Shown here: piece by piece, positions 1 to 9,984 of the stretch
Layout: each line of letters opens with the position of its first letter
Position numbering within the stretch: the first letter of the stretch is position 1
Source of the DNA: an uncultured Alphaproteobacteria bacterium
GTDB lineage: Bacteria; Pseudomonadota; Alphaproteobacteria; SP197
Direction of reading: 5' to 3'
Assembly: GCA_938048755.1 (NCBI GenBank)
Contig: CALIUG010000191.1
Coordinates: 1 to 34,820, forward strand
Length of the DNA: 34,820 bases
Translations under genes and position numbers: made by a program
Notes under the pieces: model-generated
Seen by the model: only the letters and a program-made list of their open reading frames with translations
What the model was told of the DNA's origin: nothing
Database searches by the model: none

Positions 1-1729
1 CCATGGACCAGAAGGCAGGGTCCGACGCGTCGAGGCCGAAGGGTGCCAGCAGCTCCTTGTGGCGTTTGGTGCCGCCGGCTTTGAGCATGTCGAAGAAGCT
101 ATCCTGGAAGCCTGCTTCGGCCTCCTGGTAATGGGCGTAGAGCGCATTCACCAGGCAGTCGCCGAAGGCATAGGCGTAGACGTAGAAGGGCGTATGGATG
201 AAGTGGGGGATGTAACACCAGAAGCTGCGGTAATCGTCGTCGAAGTTGAAGGCCTCACCCAGGCTTTCATGCTGCACGGCCATCCAGATATCACCGATCT
301 GATCGGGCGTGAGCTCGCCGTCGGCACGGGCATCATGGATTCGGCGCTCGAACTCGCAGAAGGCGATCTGGCGCACCACGGTGTTGATCATGTCCTCAAC
401 TTTGGACGCCAGGATCATGCGGCGACGCTGGGGATCCTCTTCGGCATCCAGCAATCGGCGGAAGGTGAGCTGCTCACCAAAGACCGACGCGGTTTCGGCC
501 AGGGTGAGCGGGGTATCGGCCAACAAAGGTCCCTGCTCTGCCGCAAGGACCTGGTGCACACCGTGGCCCAGTTCGTGAGCCAGAGTCATGACGTCACGGG
601 TCTTGCCCTGATAGTTGAGCAACACGAAGGGATGGGCCGACGGCACCGTGGGGTGGGCAAAGGCACCGCCGGACTTGCCAGGACGAGCCGGGGCGTCGAT
701 CCAGTTCTTCTCAAAGAAGACCTCGGCGATCTCGGCCATCTCGGGAGCAAAATCACCATAGGCACCCAGGACGGTGGCGCGCGCATCGTCCCAGGGGATT
801 TCGCGGTCGTCCTGGTCGGGCAGCGGCGCATTGCGATCCCACCAGTTGAGCTTTTCGACGCCCATCCAGCGCGCCTTCATGGCGTAGTAGCGATGCGAAA
901 TCCGGGGAAAGGCATCACGGACCGAGGAGATCAGCGCATCCACCACCTCGTCCTCGACCTGGTTGGCGAGGTTGCGTGCAGAGATCGGGCGCGCGAAGTG
1001 GCGCCAGCCGTCTTCGATGGCCTTGGACTTGGCGAGCGTGTTGGTGATCAGGGCAAAGAGGGATTCATTGGCCTTGAAGACGCGGGCAAGTTCGCGTGCC
1101 GCGGTCTCGCGTTTGGCCGGATCACCCGATGAAAGCAGATCAAGGGTCTGGGCTTCGGTGAGCGACTCACCGTCGATGTCGAAGCGCAGGCCTGCGATGG
1201 TCTGGTCGAACAGGCGACCCCAGGACTGGCCGCGCACCACCGAAAGCTCATGCAGCATGGCTTCGGCATCATCCGACAACTGATGGGGACGGAAGGAACG
1301 GATATCATCCAGCCAGGGCCGGTAGCGCGCCACGGCGCTGTCTGAAAGCAGGGTTTCCATGGCCGCGTCATCGATCTTGTTGATCTCCAGCGTGAAGAAG
1401 ATCAGGCGGCTGGTCGTGACAGTCAGGCGCTCCTGGATGTCCTGGTAGAACTGAGCGAACTGCGGATTGGTCTGGTCGCCGGCAAAGAGAAGCTGGGAGT
1501 AGCTGGCAATACGCCCAAGCGTGTCCTCAATCGCCTCATACTGCCCGATGGCATCATGGAAGCCGGCAGGCGACAGTGTCGCCAGCTTGCCCTTGAAGTC
1601 CTTCTCGAATTTCTCTGCCTTGCCATCGACAGCCTTGAGGTCTGCCTCCAGCGCCTTGTCATCGGGACCGGCATATAGGTCGGTGAGGTCCCATTCGGGC
1701 AGGTGACCAAGGTTGGCAGCGTCTGACAT
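1..1729 (-). CDS. pepF: M3 family oligoendopeptidase (PepF-like), truncated at left window edge
   Basis: Not in the ORF track because it runs off the window. Reverse-strand translation from ATG at 1729: MSDAANLGHLPEWDLTDLYAGPDDKALEADLKAVDGKAEKFEKDFKGKL...; zinc motif TLAHELGHGVHQVLA near 540-590 (HExGH); tail KAGGTKRHKELLAPFGLDASDPAFWSM. Confidence 0.92.
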   Translation of the reverse strand, partial: MSDAANLGHLPEWDLTDLYAGPDDKALEADLKAVDGKAEKFEKDFKGKLATLSPAGFHDAIGQYEAIEDTLGRIASYSQLLFAGDQTNPQFAQFYQDIQERLTVTTSRLIFFTLEINKIDDAAMETLLSDSAVARYRPWLDDIRSFRPHQLSDDAEAMLHELSVVRGQSWGRLFDQTIAGLRFDIDGESLTEAQTLDLLSSGDPAKRETAARELARVFKANESLFALITNTLAKSKAIEDGWRHFARPISARNLANQVEDEVVDALISSVRDAFPRISHRYYAMKARWMGVEKLNWWDRNAPLPDQDDREIPWDDARATVLGAYGDFAPEMAEIAEVFFEKNWIDAPARPGKSGGAFAHPTVPSAHPFVLLNYQGKTRDVMTLAHELGHGVHQVLAAEQGPLLADTPLTLAETASVFGEQLTFRRLLDAEEDPQRRRMILASKVEDMINTVVRQIAFCEFERRIHDARADGELTPDQIGDIWMAVQHESLGEAFNFDDDYRSFWCYIPHFIHTPFYVYAYAFGDCLVNALYAHYQEAEAGFQDSFFDMLKAGGTKRHKELLAPFGLDASDPAFWSM

Positions 1730-1867
1730 GAAGAACTCCATCGGGGTTTGAAACGCGATCCTAATCGCCCCTTCATATGGGTGAGGCAGGGATACTTCGC
1801 CACCACCGTTTGTTTCAGACGCCCGATCACACTATCTAGTGATGGGGCAAGCTGTGGGCGGAGATCC

Positions 1868-3637
1868 ATGACCTATGACGACTGGCCAAACCTGGCCACC
1901 ATGTTTTTTGATGTCGCACACCAACATGGCGACCGGCCGTTCCTGTGGTCGAAACACGATGGCACATACCGGCCCCAGAACTGGGCAAGCGTGGCCGATG
2001 AGGTCCGCAGGCTTTCAGCCGGCCTGACTGATCTGGGAATCGAAAAAGGCGACCGCGTCGTCCTGGTTGCCGAAAACCGGCCCAACTGGGTCGTGGCCGA
2101 CCTGGCGATCATGGCCGCCGGCGCGATCACGGTTCCGGCCTACACCACCAATACGCAAGCGCTGCATGAACACGTCCTGAACGACAGCGGTGCCAAACTG
2201 GCCATTGTCTCGACATCAGCCCTGGCGAAACGTCTGCTGCCGGCCTGCGCAAAGTCGGACGCACGTACCGTCATCACGATGGAAGAGGCCGAAAGCATCG
2301 ACGGGGTCACGTTAGTGGGTTGGAAAGAGGCCATGACACGCGGAGCCCCCGAAGCGGTCGAGGAACGCGCGGGCCAGATCACGCGCAGGGATTCAGCCTG
2401 TTTTATCTATACATCGGGCACCGGAGGGTTGCCCAAGGGTGTCATACTCTCCCATCACGCGGTGATGTCGAACATCAAGAGCATCTATCTGGGCTTCAGG
2501 CCGCTGCTGTCAGGCGTCGAGACCTTTCTCTCGTTCCTGCCGCTGTCCCATTCCTATGAACATACCTGCGGCCTCTATTTCCCGATCTCGATCGGAGCGG
2601 AAATCTATTATGCCGAAGGTGCCGACACCCTGATTACCAACATGCCCGAAGCACGGCCTACGATCATGCCGTGCGTGCCCAGGCTCTATGAAGTCATGCG
2701 CCAGCGCATTCTGGCCGGGGTCAATCGTGAAAAGGGAATGAAGAAGGAGTTCTTCGAAAAGGCCGTCTACCTTGGCACCAAGAAACTCAACGGCGAGAAG
2801 CTTGGCCTGATCGAACATCTGCAGGATCGGGTGCTCGACAAGCTGGTGCGCGACAAGGTGCGGACCCGATTTGGAGGTCGGCTCAAGGCATTGGTCTCGG
2901 GCGGAGCACCGCTCAATCCCGAAATCGGAACCTTCTTCTCCGCACTGGGCCTGACCCTCTTACAGGGTTACGGACAGACGGAATCGGCGCCGGTGGTCTC
3001 CTGCAACCTGCCCGACCGCATCAAGATGCATGCGGTGGGCAAGCCCCTGCCCGAAGTCGAGGTGAAACTGGCCGAAGACGGCGAGATCCTGGTGCGTGGC
3101 GGCCTGCTGATGGACGGCTACTGGAACAACCCCGAAGCAACGGCCGAAGCGCTGAAGGATGGATGGCTGCATACCGGAGACATCGGTGTGTTTGACGAGG
3201 ACGGTCACCTCATGATCACCGATCGCAAGAAGGACCTGATCGTCAACTCCGGCGGCGACAACATTGCGCCACAACGGGTGGAAGGCATCCTGAATCTGGA
3301 ACCAGAGATTGGCCAATCCCTGGTCATCGGTGACCAGAAACCCTATCTGGCAGCCCTGATCGTGCCCGACGAAAGCTACCTCGTGGAATTCGCCAAGCGC
3401 CACAACCTCTCATCCCCACGCCTGTCCCATCTGGCCGATGAACCTGCACTGCTCAGCGAGATCAAGGCGGCCGTGGATCGCGCAAACCAGCACCTTTCAG
3501 CCATCGAAAAGGTCAAACGTGTCATGATTGCCAGCGAGGCTTTCACGGTCGACAACGGTCAGATGACCCCGACCATGAAGGTGCGGCGCAATGCCGTGAA
3601 GGGCGTCTATGGTGAGGCGCTGAACGCACTTTATTGA
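1868..3637 (+). CDS. AMP-dependent synthetase / long-chain fatty-acyl-CoA ligase
   Basis: AMP-binding motif YTSGTGGLPKGV, GYGQTESAPVVS, DGWLHTGDIGVFDEDGHLMITDRKKDLIVNSGGDNIAPQRVE. Start placed at the in-frame ATG (MTYDDWPNL) downstream of the ORF-track start at 1748. Confidence 0.9.
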   Translation: MTYDDWPNLATMFFDVAHQHGDRPFLWSKHDGTYRPQNWASVADEVRRLSAGLTDLGIEKGDRVVLVAENRPNWVVADLAIMAAGAITVPAYTTNTQALHEHVLNDSGAKLAIVSTSALAKRLLPACAKSDARTVITMEEAESIDGVTLVGWKEAMTRGAPEAVEERAGQITRRDSACFIYTSGTGGLPKGVILSHHAVMSNIKSIYLGFRPLLSGVETFLSFLPLSHSYEHTCGLYFPISIGAEIYYAEGADTLITNMPEARPTIMPCVPRLYEVMRQRILAGVNREKGMKKEFFEKAVYLGTKKLNGEKLGLIEHLQDRVLDKLVRDKVRTRFGGRLKALVSGGAPLNPEIGTFFSALGLTLLQGYGQTESAPVVSCNLPDRIKMHAVGKPLPEVEVKLAEDGEILVRGGLLMDGYWNNPEATAEALKDGWLHTGDIGVFDEDGHLMITDRKKDLIVNSGGDNIAPQRVEGILNLEPEIGQSLVIGDQKPYLAALIVPDESYLVEFAKRHNLSSPRLSHLADEPALLSEIKAAVDRANQHLSAIEKVKRVMIASEAFTVDNGQMTPTMKVRRNAVKGVYGEALNALY

Positions 3638-3733
3638 TCTTCTCATCTGGCATGGGCCCTATTTTCTTGCCCCAAATTGTGCCGATATGATACGAACCGC
3701 TCATAATGTTCCATTAAGGAACAGGAACGTACC

Positions 3734-5218
3734 ATGTCGCAGCAACTTCTGATCGTCGACGACGATCCCGTTCAACGTCGCCTTTATGGCGAAATCGTCG
3801 GATCCATGGGATTCCGCGCCGAAACTGCCGACGACGGTGGTGTCGCGCTGGAAATGCTGTTGCATGCCGATCAGCCCCTGCGGCCAGATTGCGTGCTCCT
3901 GGACCTCAACATGCCAGGCGTTGATGGCATGACGGTGCTCGAAAAGCTCACGCCTGCCCTGCCTGATCTTCCTGTCGTTGTGCTGACCGGTCATGGTGGT
4001 GTCGATATAGCGGTGAAGGCCATGCGCGCCGGCGCGGCAGACTTCATCGTGAAACCGGTCGCCCCTGAGCGCCTGAAGGTCACGCTGGACAACGCCATGA
4101 AGCTGGGCTCGCTGAGAGGCGAGGTTTCGCGGCTGCAGCGTCAGGCCGATGGCGGCATCCGCACCGACGACATTGTCGGCAACAGTGACGCTCTGCGCGC
4201 CACGATCGATCTGGCGATGCGCGCAGCCCAATCACAGATTCCCGTGTTGATCGAGGGCGAAAGCGGCGTCGGCAAGGAACTGATTGCGCGGTTCGTGCAG
4301 AGTAACGGTCCCCGCGTCGGCAAGCCGTTCGTCACCGTGAACTGTGGCGCGATCCCGGAAAACCTGATCGAGAGCATGCTGTTCGGCCACGAGAAAGGTG
4401 CGTTTACCGGCGCATCGGCCAAGCATATCGGCAAGTTCGAGGAGGCCGATGGCGGCACCCTGTTCCTGGACGAGATCGGCGAGCTGAAACCAGACATGCA
4501 GGTCAAGCTGCTGCGCACCCTGCAGGAAGGCACCGTTGATCCGGTGGGCGGACGCAAGACAGTGCATGTTGATGTGCGTCTGATTGCTGCCACCAACCGC
4601 GATCTCTTCGCGATGGTGAACGAAAACGGCTTCCGCGAATATCTCTACTACCGCATCAACGTCTTCCCGCTGCACGTGCCGCCGCTGCGCGAACGCAATT
4701 CCGACATTCCCGAACTGGTCGACCATTTCGTTCGTCGTTTTGCAGCGCTTGAGCACAAGCCGGTGACATCGGTTGATGACGCGGCGATGGCCATGCTTTC
4801 GGGCTATGCCTGGCCGGGCAACGTGCGCCAGTTGGAAAATGCCGTGTTCCGTGCCGTGGTGCTGTGTGACGGTGAGCGGCTTTCGACCAGCGACTTCCCG
4901 CATATTGCCCGGGCTCAGGGTGTGCCGCTGGATGGCCTGATCGGTGCCGGTACAAAAGCCGCACCGCAACCTGGCGGAAACGAGGAAATGAACGGGCGTC
5001 TTCCCGTACTTGGCCAGGACGGTGAAATCCGTGCACTGGCTGACGTGGAAGCTGACGTGATCCGCTATGCGCTGGATCATTATCGCGGACAGATGTCGCG
5101 CGTGGCGCGACGTTTGGGAATCGGCCGCTCGACGCTTTACCGCAAGGTTCGCGACATGGGACTGGACGCCGGTGAAGACCCTGATGGCCAGCAGCCCGAA
5201 GGCGCCTCTGCCCGATAA
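3734..5218 (+). CDS. Sigma54-dependent NtrC-family response regulator (REC, AAA+, Fis-type HTH)
   Basis: REC start LLIVDDDPVQRRLY, phosphoacceptor VLLDLNMPGVDGM; Walker A GESGVGKE; GAFTGA loop; LFLDEIGEL; C-terminal Fis-like HTH SRVARRLGIGRSTLYRKVRDMGL. Confidence 0.95.
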   Translation: MSQQLLIVDDDPVQRRLYGEIVGSMGFRAETADDGGVALEMLLHADQPLRPDCVLLDLNMPGVDGMTVLEKLTPALPDLPVVVLTGHGGVDIAVKAMRAGAADFIVKPVAPERLKVTLDNAMKLGSLRGEVSRLQRQADGGIRTDDIVGNSDALRATIDLAMRAAQSQIPVLIEGESGVGKELIARFVQSNGPRVGKPFVTVNCGAIPENLIESMLFGHEKGAFTGASAKHIGKFEEADGGTLFLDEIGELKPDMQVKLLRTLQEGTVDPVGGRKTVHVDVRLIAATNRDLFAMVNENGFREYLYYRINVFPLHVPPLRERNSDIPELVDHFVRRFAALEHKPVTSVDDAAMAMLSGYAWPGNVRQLENAVFRAVVLCDGERLSTSDFPHIARAQGVPLDGLIGAGTKAAPQPGGNEEMNGRLPVLGQDGEIRALADVEADVIRYALDHYRGQMSRVARRLGIGRSTLYRKVRDMGLDAGEDPDGQQPEGASAR

Positions 5219-5288
5219 AGCCATGGCTTGTGTGGTTTGGCCGGGTGTAGGTTGATGCCCTGCACGACGACGCGCTGACGGAAATCCA

Positions 5289-8200
5289 GTGAGCCACGCC
5301 AACGTCACCCTTGATGATCGTTATGCCCGACAGGAAGGCCGGGTGCTTCTGTCTGGCACCCACGCCCTGGTGCGTCTGCCCATGCTGCAGTACGCCCGGG
5401 ATCAGGCCGCAGGGCTGAACACCGCCTGTTTCGTGACAGGGTACCGGGGCTCCCCTCTGGGCGGTCTTGATTCCGCCCTTTGGCGGGCCCGTCAGTTTGC
5501 CGAGAAGCACGCAATCCACTTCACGCCGGGCCTCAACGAAGATCTGGCGGCAACCGCGGTCTGGGGCAGCCAGCAGACCGATCTCTTTCCCGATGCCACC
5601 GTCGATGGCGTGTTTGCCATGCTGTATGCCAAGGGTCCGGGCATTGATCGCTCCGGTGATGCTCTGAAACACGGCAACACAGCCGGGACGTCGCGCAACG
5701 GCGGTGTCCTTGTGCTCGCCGGCGACGACCACACCTGCAAGTCCTCGACATCGGCCCATCAGAGCGAGTTCGCCCTGGTCGATGCCATGATTCCCGTGCT
5801 GCATCCCGCCGGTGCCCAGGAGTTCCTCGACTACGGCCTGCATGGATGGGCGCTGTCGCGCTATTCCGGGCTTTGGGCCGGCATGAAGCTGGTGTCGGAA
5901 ACCGTCGATACGACAACGTCGGTGATGATCGAACCGGCCAGACCCCCAATTGTGCTGCCACAGGACGGACTCATGCCGGCGGAAGGCGTGCACATCCGCT
6001 GGCCCGATGATGCGCTGGCCAAGGAAGAGCGGCTGCACCGCTACAAGATCGATCTGGCGCTGAGTTATGCCAGGGCCAACGGCCTGGACCGGACCGTGAT
6101 CGACACGCCAGGCGCGCGGCTGGGTATCGTCACGGTCGGTAAGTCCTATCTGGACGTGCGCCAGGCTCTGGCGCAACTGGGTCTTGATGATGAAGCGACC
6201 AGGAAGCACGGTATCAGCCTCTATAAGGTCGCCATGCCATGGCCCCTGGAACCCACGGGCATCAAGGCCTTTGCCGAAGGCCTGGACGAGATCTTTGTCA
6301 TCGAAGAAAAGCGCGGGCTGATCGAACCCCAGATACGCGATCTTCTTTATGCGCTTCCCGATGGTGCGAGGCCGCAGGTGGTCGGCAAAAAGGACGAGGA
6401 TGGTGAAACGCTTCTGCCCTCATGGGATGAACTTTCCCCGGCGATGATTGCTGCGGCTCTGGTCGCCAGACTCGAGAAGCTGGGTGGCGCAGGTGACCTG
6501 ACGGAGCGCGCAACGGCACTGCAGGAACGACTGGACCTTGCCGCCAGCGACAGCGCACCTGTTTCGCGCATCCCCTATTTCTGCTCGGGCTGTCCGCACA
6601 GCAGTTCGACCCATGTTCCCCAGGGCAGTCAGGCCTTTGCCGGCATTGGTTGCCACTATCTGGTCCAGAGCATGGAGCGCGACACCGTCACCTTCACCCA
6701 GATGGGTGCCGAAGGCGCCAACTGGATCGGCCTGTCGCCGTTCCGCGCAACGAACCATGTGTTCGTGAACATCGGTGATGGCACCTATGTCCATTCCGGT
6801 CTTCTGGCGATCCGTGCGGCTGTTTCTGCGGGCGTCAACGTGACCTACAAGATCCTCTACAACGACGCAGTCGCCATGACCGGAGGCCAGCCGTTCGAAG
6901 GCTCGCCCAGCGTGCAGGCGATCAGCCATCAGCTCTATGGTGAGGGCATCCGGCGCATTGCCGTCGTGACCGATGAACCAGGAAAGTATGGCGCAGGTAC
7001 CGGGTTTGCCGAGGGCGTCACGATCCAGGACCGCGAGGAACTCGACGCGGTGCAGCGAGGCTTGCGGGATGTGCCCGGCGTTTCCGCGCTGATCTACGAT
7101 CAGGTCTGTGCCACGGAGAAACGGAGGCGGCGCAAACGCGGCACGTTGGTTGATCCGCGCAAACGCGTTGTCATCAACGAGGCGGTCTGTGAGGGCTGCG
7201 GAGATTGCGGTGTGGCTTCCAACTGCCTTTCCGTCGTGCCGGTGGAAACCGAATTCGGTCTCAAGCGCAGGATCGATCAGTCGTCCTGCAACAAGGACAT
7301 GAGCTGCCTGAAGGGGTTCTGCCCCAGCTTTGTCACGGTTGAAGGCACGGAACTCCGAAAGCCCCAACCGACCAATCTGGATACGCTTCTGAGCGAAGAG
7401 ATTGTCGAACCCGAACTGCCTGACCTGGCAAATCCGTGGTCTATCGTGATTGCAGGCGTCGGGGGAACCGGCGTCGTTACGCTGGCGCAGATTCTTGGCT
7501 GGGCTGCCCATATCGACGGTCGGGGCATTGCGGTGCTGGACCAGATCGGGCTCGCCCAGAAGTATGGTGGCGTAACGAGCCATGTGCGGATCGCGGAATC
7601 CCCCGAAGGTCTTCATGCCTCCAAAATCGGCGTCGGCGAGGCCGACCTGCTGCTGGGTTGCGATCTCGTCCAGTGCGCGGCGACCGAAGTGCTGGCGCGC
7701 GGCGATTCCCGACGGACCCATGCGGTGGTCAACAGTCACGAAGCCCCGACAGGAGCCTTCACGCGCAATGTCGATGCCACCATTGCAGCCGCCCCACTGA
7801 TCGCGCGGATCGACAATGTGACCCACGATGTCTGGAGCAGCGACATGACAGAGCAGGCAACGGCCCTGTTCGGCGACAGCATCGCGGCCAACATGATGCT
7901 GTTGGGCGCGGCATGGCAGAAGGGTCTGGTTCCCATCCGCCTGGAGGCCATCGACCAGGCCATTGCGCTGAACGGCGTGGCGATCGAAGGCAATCGCCGT
8001 GCCTTTGCCCTGGGTCGCCATGCCGTGGTGAATCCGGGCGCCGTCGCACGGGTCGTGGTGCAGGCCCGCCCGGTTTCCGGGGATCAGCAGCTCTCGGAAA
8101 CGCTGGAAGAGCGGATCGAGCGGCGAAGCGAACACCTGACCGATTACCAGAACCCGACGCTGGCGGCGCGTTACCGCACGCTTGTCGAGCAGGTTCAGGC

Positions 8201-8759
8201 AGCCGAAGATGCCATCCTGCCCGGTGTCACAGACCTGACCGAGGCGGTTACAGCGGGGTATCACAAGCTGCTGGCGATCAAGGACGAGTACGAAGTTGCG
8301 CGACTCCTGACCGATCCGGCTTTTGAAAGCAGCCTCGCCCGTGACTTTCAGCCCGGTGGGACGATACGCTTCCACCTCGCCCCACCCCTGCTTGCACGCC
8401 AGGACCCGGCAACCGGACGCCCGCGCAAGATCAGTTTCGGTCCCTGGGTCAAACCGTTCCTGCGCGGCCTTGCCGCCGTGAAAGGTCTGCGGAACACAGC
8501 GCTCGATCCCTTCGGCTACACGGCAGAGCGACGCGCCGAACGCAATCTGATCAGCCAGTATGAAGAGGACCTTGCCACAGTGATGGCAGGTCTGACGCAG
8601 GCGAATCACACTCCTGCCGTGGCGCTGGCCCAGTTGCCGCTGGAGATTCGCGGCTTCGGCCCGGTCAAGGAAGAGGCCATGCAACGCGCGGCGGAGCGTC
8701 GCGAGGCGCTGCTGGCAGCGTTTGCAACACCACCACAACAGGCACAGGCCGCGCAGTAA
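5289..8759 (+). CDS. Indolepyruvate:ferredoxin oxidoreductase family protein (fused alpha/beta, 1156 aa)
   Basis: GTG start. TPP/2-oxoacid ferredoxin oxidoreductase motifs (FVTGYRGSPLGGLD, GIGCHYLVQSMERDTVTFTQMGAEGANWIG, NIGDGTYVHSGLLAIRAAV), cysteine motifs CEGCGDCGVASNC and C-terminal gamma-like domain IVIAGVGGTGVVTLAQILGWAA. Confidence 0.92.
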   Translation: MSHANVTLDDRYARQEGRVLLSGTHALVRLPMLQYARDQAAGLNTACFVTGYRGSPLGGLDSALWRARQFAEKHAIHFTPGLNEDLAATAVWGSQQTDLFPDATVDGVFAMLYAKGPGIDRSGDALKHGNTAGTSRNGGVLVLAGDDHTCKSSTSAHQSEFALVDAMIPVLHPAGAQEFLDYGLHGWALSRYSGLWAGMKLVSETVDTTTSVMIEPARPPIVLPQDGLMPAEGVHIRWPDDALAKEERLHRYKIDLALSYARANGLDRTVIDTPGARLGIVTVGKSYLDVRQALAQLGLDDEATRKHGISLYKVAMPWPLEPTGIKAFAEGLDEIFVIEEKRGLIEPQIRDLLYALPDGARPQVVGKKDEDGETLLPSWDELSPAMIAAALVARLEKLGGAGDLTERATALQERLDLAASDSAPVSRIPYFCSGCPHSSSTHVPQGSQAFAGIGCHYLVQSMERDTVTFTQMGAEGANWIGLSPFRATNHVFVNIGDGTYVHSGLLAIRAAVSAGVNVTYKILYNDAVAMTGGQPFEGSPSVQAISHQLYGEGIRRIAVVTDEPGKYGAGTGFAEGVTIQDREELDAVQRGLRDVPGVSALIYDQVCATEKRRRRKRGTLVDPRKRVVINEAVCEGCGDCGVASNCLSVVPVETEFGLKRRIDQSSCNKDMSCLKGFCPSFVTVEGTELRKPQPTNLDTLLSEEIVEPELPDLANPWSIVIAGVGGTGVVTLAQILGWAAHIDGRGIAVLDQIGLAQKYGGVTSHVRIAESPEGLHASKIGVGEADLLLGCDLVQCAATEVLARGDSRRTHAVVNSHEAPTGAFTRNVDATIAAAPLIARIDNVTHDVWSSDMTEQATALFGDSIAANMMLLGAAWQKGLVPIRLEAIDQAIALNGVAIEGNRRAFALGRHAVVNPGAVARVVVQARPVSGDQQLSETLEERIERRSEHLTDYQNPTLAARYRTLVEQVQAAEDAILPGVTDLTEAVTAGYHKLLAIKDEYEVARLLTDPAFESSLARDFQPGGTIRFHLAPPLLARQDPATGRPRKISFGPWVKPFLRGLAAVKGLRNTALDPFGYTAERRAERNLISQYEEDLATVMAGLTQANHTPAVALAQLPLEIRGFGPVKEEAMQRAAERREALLAAFATPPQQAQAAQ

Positions 8760-8778
8760 TTAGGAAGGGAGAGATGAC

Positions 8779-9504
8779 ATGTCGGACAAGGAGAGTGGCG
8801 TAGCTTTGGTGATCGTTGCCGGCGCGGGTCTGGGTGCGGGATTGGCACGACAGTTTTCATCTGCCGGCATGGAAGTCGCGATTGCTTCGCGCAATCCCCA
8901 CAACGCTGAAGAAATTGCCAAGGATGTGACCAGGGTAAACCAGGGTCCGGCCCATGGTTATGGCTGCGATGCGACCGATGAGACCGACGTGGCCGCGCTC
9001 TTCGACCGGGTGAGCGGTGAACTGGGCCTGCCTGATCTGGTTGTCTACAACGCCAGCGGATTCCTGATGAAACCGGTCATGGAGATCGAGACCGACGAGT
9101 TGGTGCAGCAGTGGAACGTAACCTGCCTGGGCGGATTCCTTGTCGGGCGGGAAGCTGCGCGACGCATGAGTGAACGCGGCAGCGGCAGCCTTCTCTTCAC
9201 CGGTGCAACCGCCTGCTACAAGGGTTCAGCGAACTTTGCGGGTTTCGCGATCGGCAAGTTCGGCCTGCGAGCTCTGGCGCAATCAATGGCACGCGAACTG
9301 GGCCCCCAGGGTGTGCATGTCGCCATCATCAACATCGACGGCGAGATCAACGGACCCGACCACGCCCACGAGATTCCCGAGAAGGGCATCGACGCTCTGC
9401 TCGATCCCGATGCCATTGCCCAGACCTATCTGGCCCTGCATCGCCAGCACCACACGGCGTGGAGCCATGAGGTCGACCTGAGGCCTGCGATCGAGAAGTG
9501 GTAA
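8779..9504 (+). CDS. SDR family NAD(P)-dependent oxidoreductase
   Basis: N-terminal GAGLGAGLARQFSSAGMEVAIASRN Rossmann motif, VVYNASG (NAG-like) and SDR-type fold order. Good Shine-Dalgarno (ggaagggagag) upstream of ATG. Confidence 0.85.
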   Translation: MSDKESGVALVIVAGAGLGAGLARQFSSAGMEVAIASRNPHNAEEIAKDVTRVNQGPAHGYGCDATDETDVAALFDRVSGELGLPDLVVYNASGFLMKPVMEIETDELVQQWNVTCLGGFLVGREAARRMSERGSGSLLFTGATACYKGSANFAGFAIGKFGLRALAQSMARELGPQGVHVAIINIDGEINGPDHAHEIPEKGIDALLDPDAIAQTYLALHRQHHTAWSHEVDLRPAIEKW

Positions 9505-9539
9505 CGACAGTCTGAATCAGGCTGCACTGAACTTGCGAA

Positions 9540-9571
9540 ATCCCGGATAACCGCGAGGTGGTTTCCGGGAT
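9540..9571. terminator. Candidate shared hairpin between convergent genes
   Basis: ATCCCGG..AACC..GGTT..CCGGGAT inverted repeat between the stop codons of the SDR (+) and the DUF1244 protein (-); weak T-tracts. Confidence 0.45.
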
Positions 9572-9588
9572 GACACTTCAAAACCAGA

Positions 9589-9918
9589 TCAGTGACTCTC
9601 GCCGCGCGCGGCGGCTTCGGCGGCGCGCCGCTTTTCACCTTCCTCGAAGATGGTGATCTTTTCGGCGGACGCCTTTTCCTGATGTTTGGCTTTATACTCG
9701 CCATAGGGCATGCCGTAGATGACTTCGCGTGCAGCGTCATAATCCATCGCGACACCGCGCTGTTCTGCTTCGGCGAGATACCACTTTGACAGGCAGTTGC
9801 GGCAGAAATCGGCCAGGTTCATCAGGTCGATGTTCTGCACATCCGGCTTGCGCTGGAAGTGATCCTGCAGACGCCGGAAGACAGCGGCTTCGATCTCGGT
9901 GCGGGTGGTATCATCCAT
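9589..9918 (-). CDS. DUF1244 domain-containing protein
   Basis: MDDTTRTEIEAAVFRRLQDHFQRKPDVQNIDLMNLADFCRNCLSKWYLAEAEQRGVAMDYDAAREVIYGMPYGEYKAKHQ matches the recognisable DUF1244 signature; start taken at internal ATG 9918. Confidence 0.85.
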   Translation of the reverse strand: MDDTTRTEIEAAVFRRLQDHFQRKPDVQNIDLMNLADFCRNCLSKWYLAEAEQRGVAMDYDAAREVIYGMPYGEYKAKHQEKASAEKITIFEEGEKRRAAEAAARGESH

Positions 9919-9984
9919 GACGCTTCTCCTGTCGCTTGGTGCGTATCGTTCCTTCAATCCATGTGGGATCGCCGGTCGTGATCC

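Noticed and set aside
59-1132. 357-codon plus-strand ORF
   Set aside because: Antisense to the M3 peptidase, whose HELGH motif reads clearly on the minus strand.
4656-6209. 517-codon minus-strand ORF spanning the regulator/oxidoreductase junction
   Set aside because: Antisense to two well-supported genes; no family signature.
6420-8738. 772-codon minus-strand ORF inside the indolepyruvate oxidoreductase gene
   Set aside because: Codon-bias shadow of the real plus-strand gene; composition (H, Q, G, R rich) and lack of motifs argue against coding.
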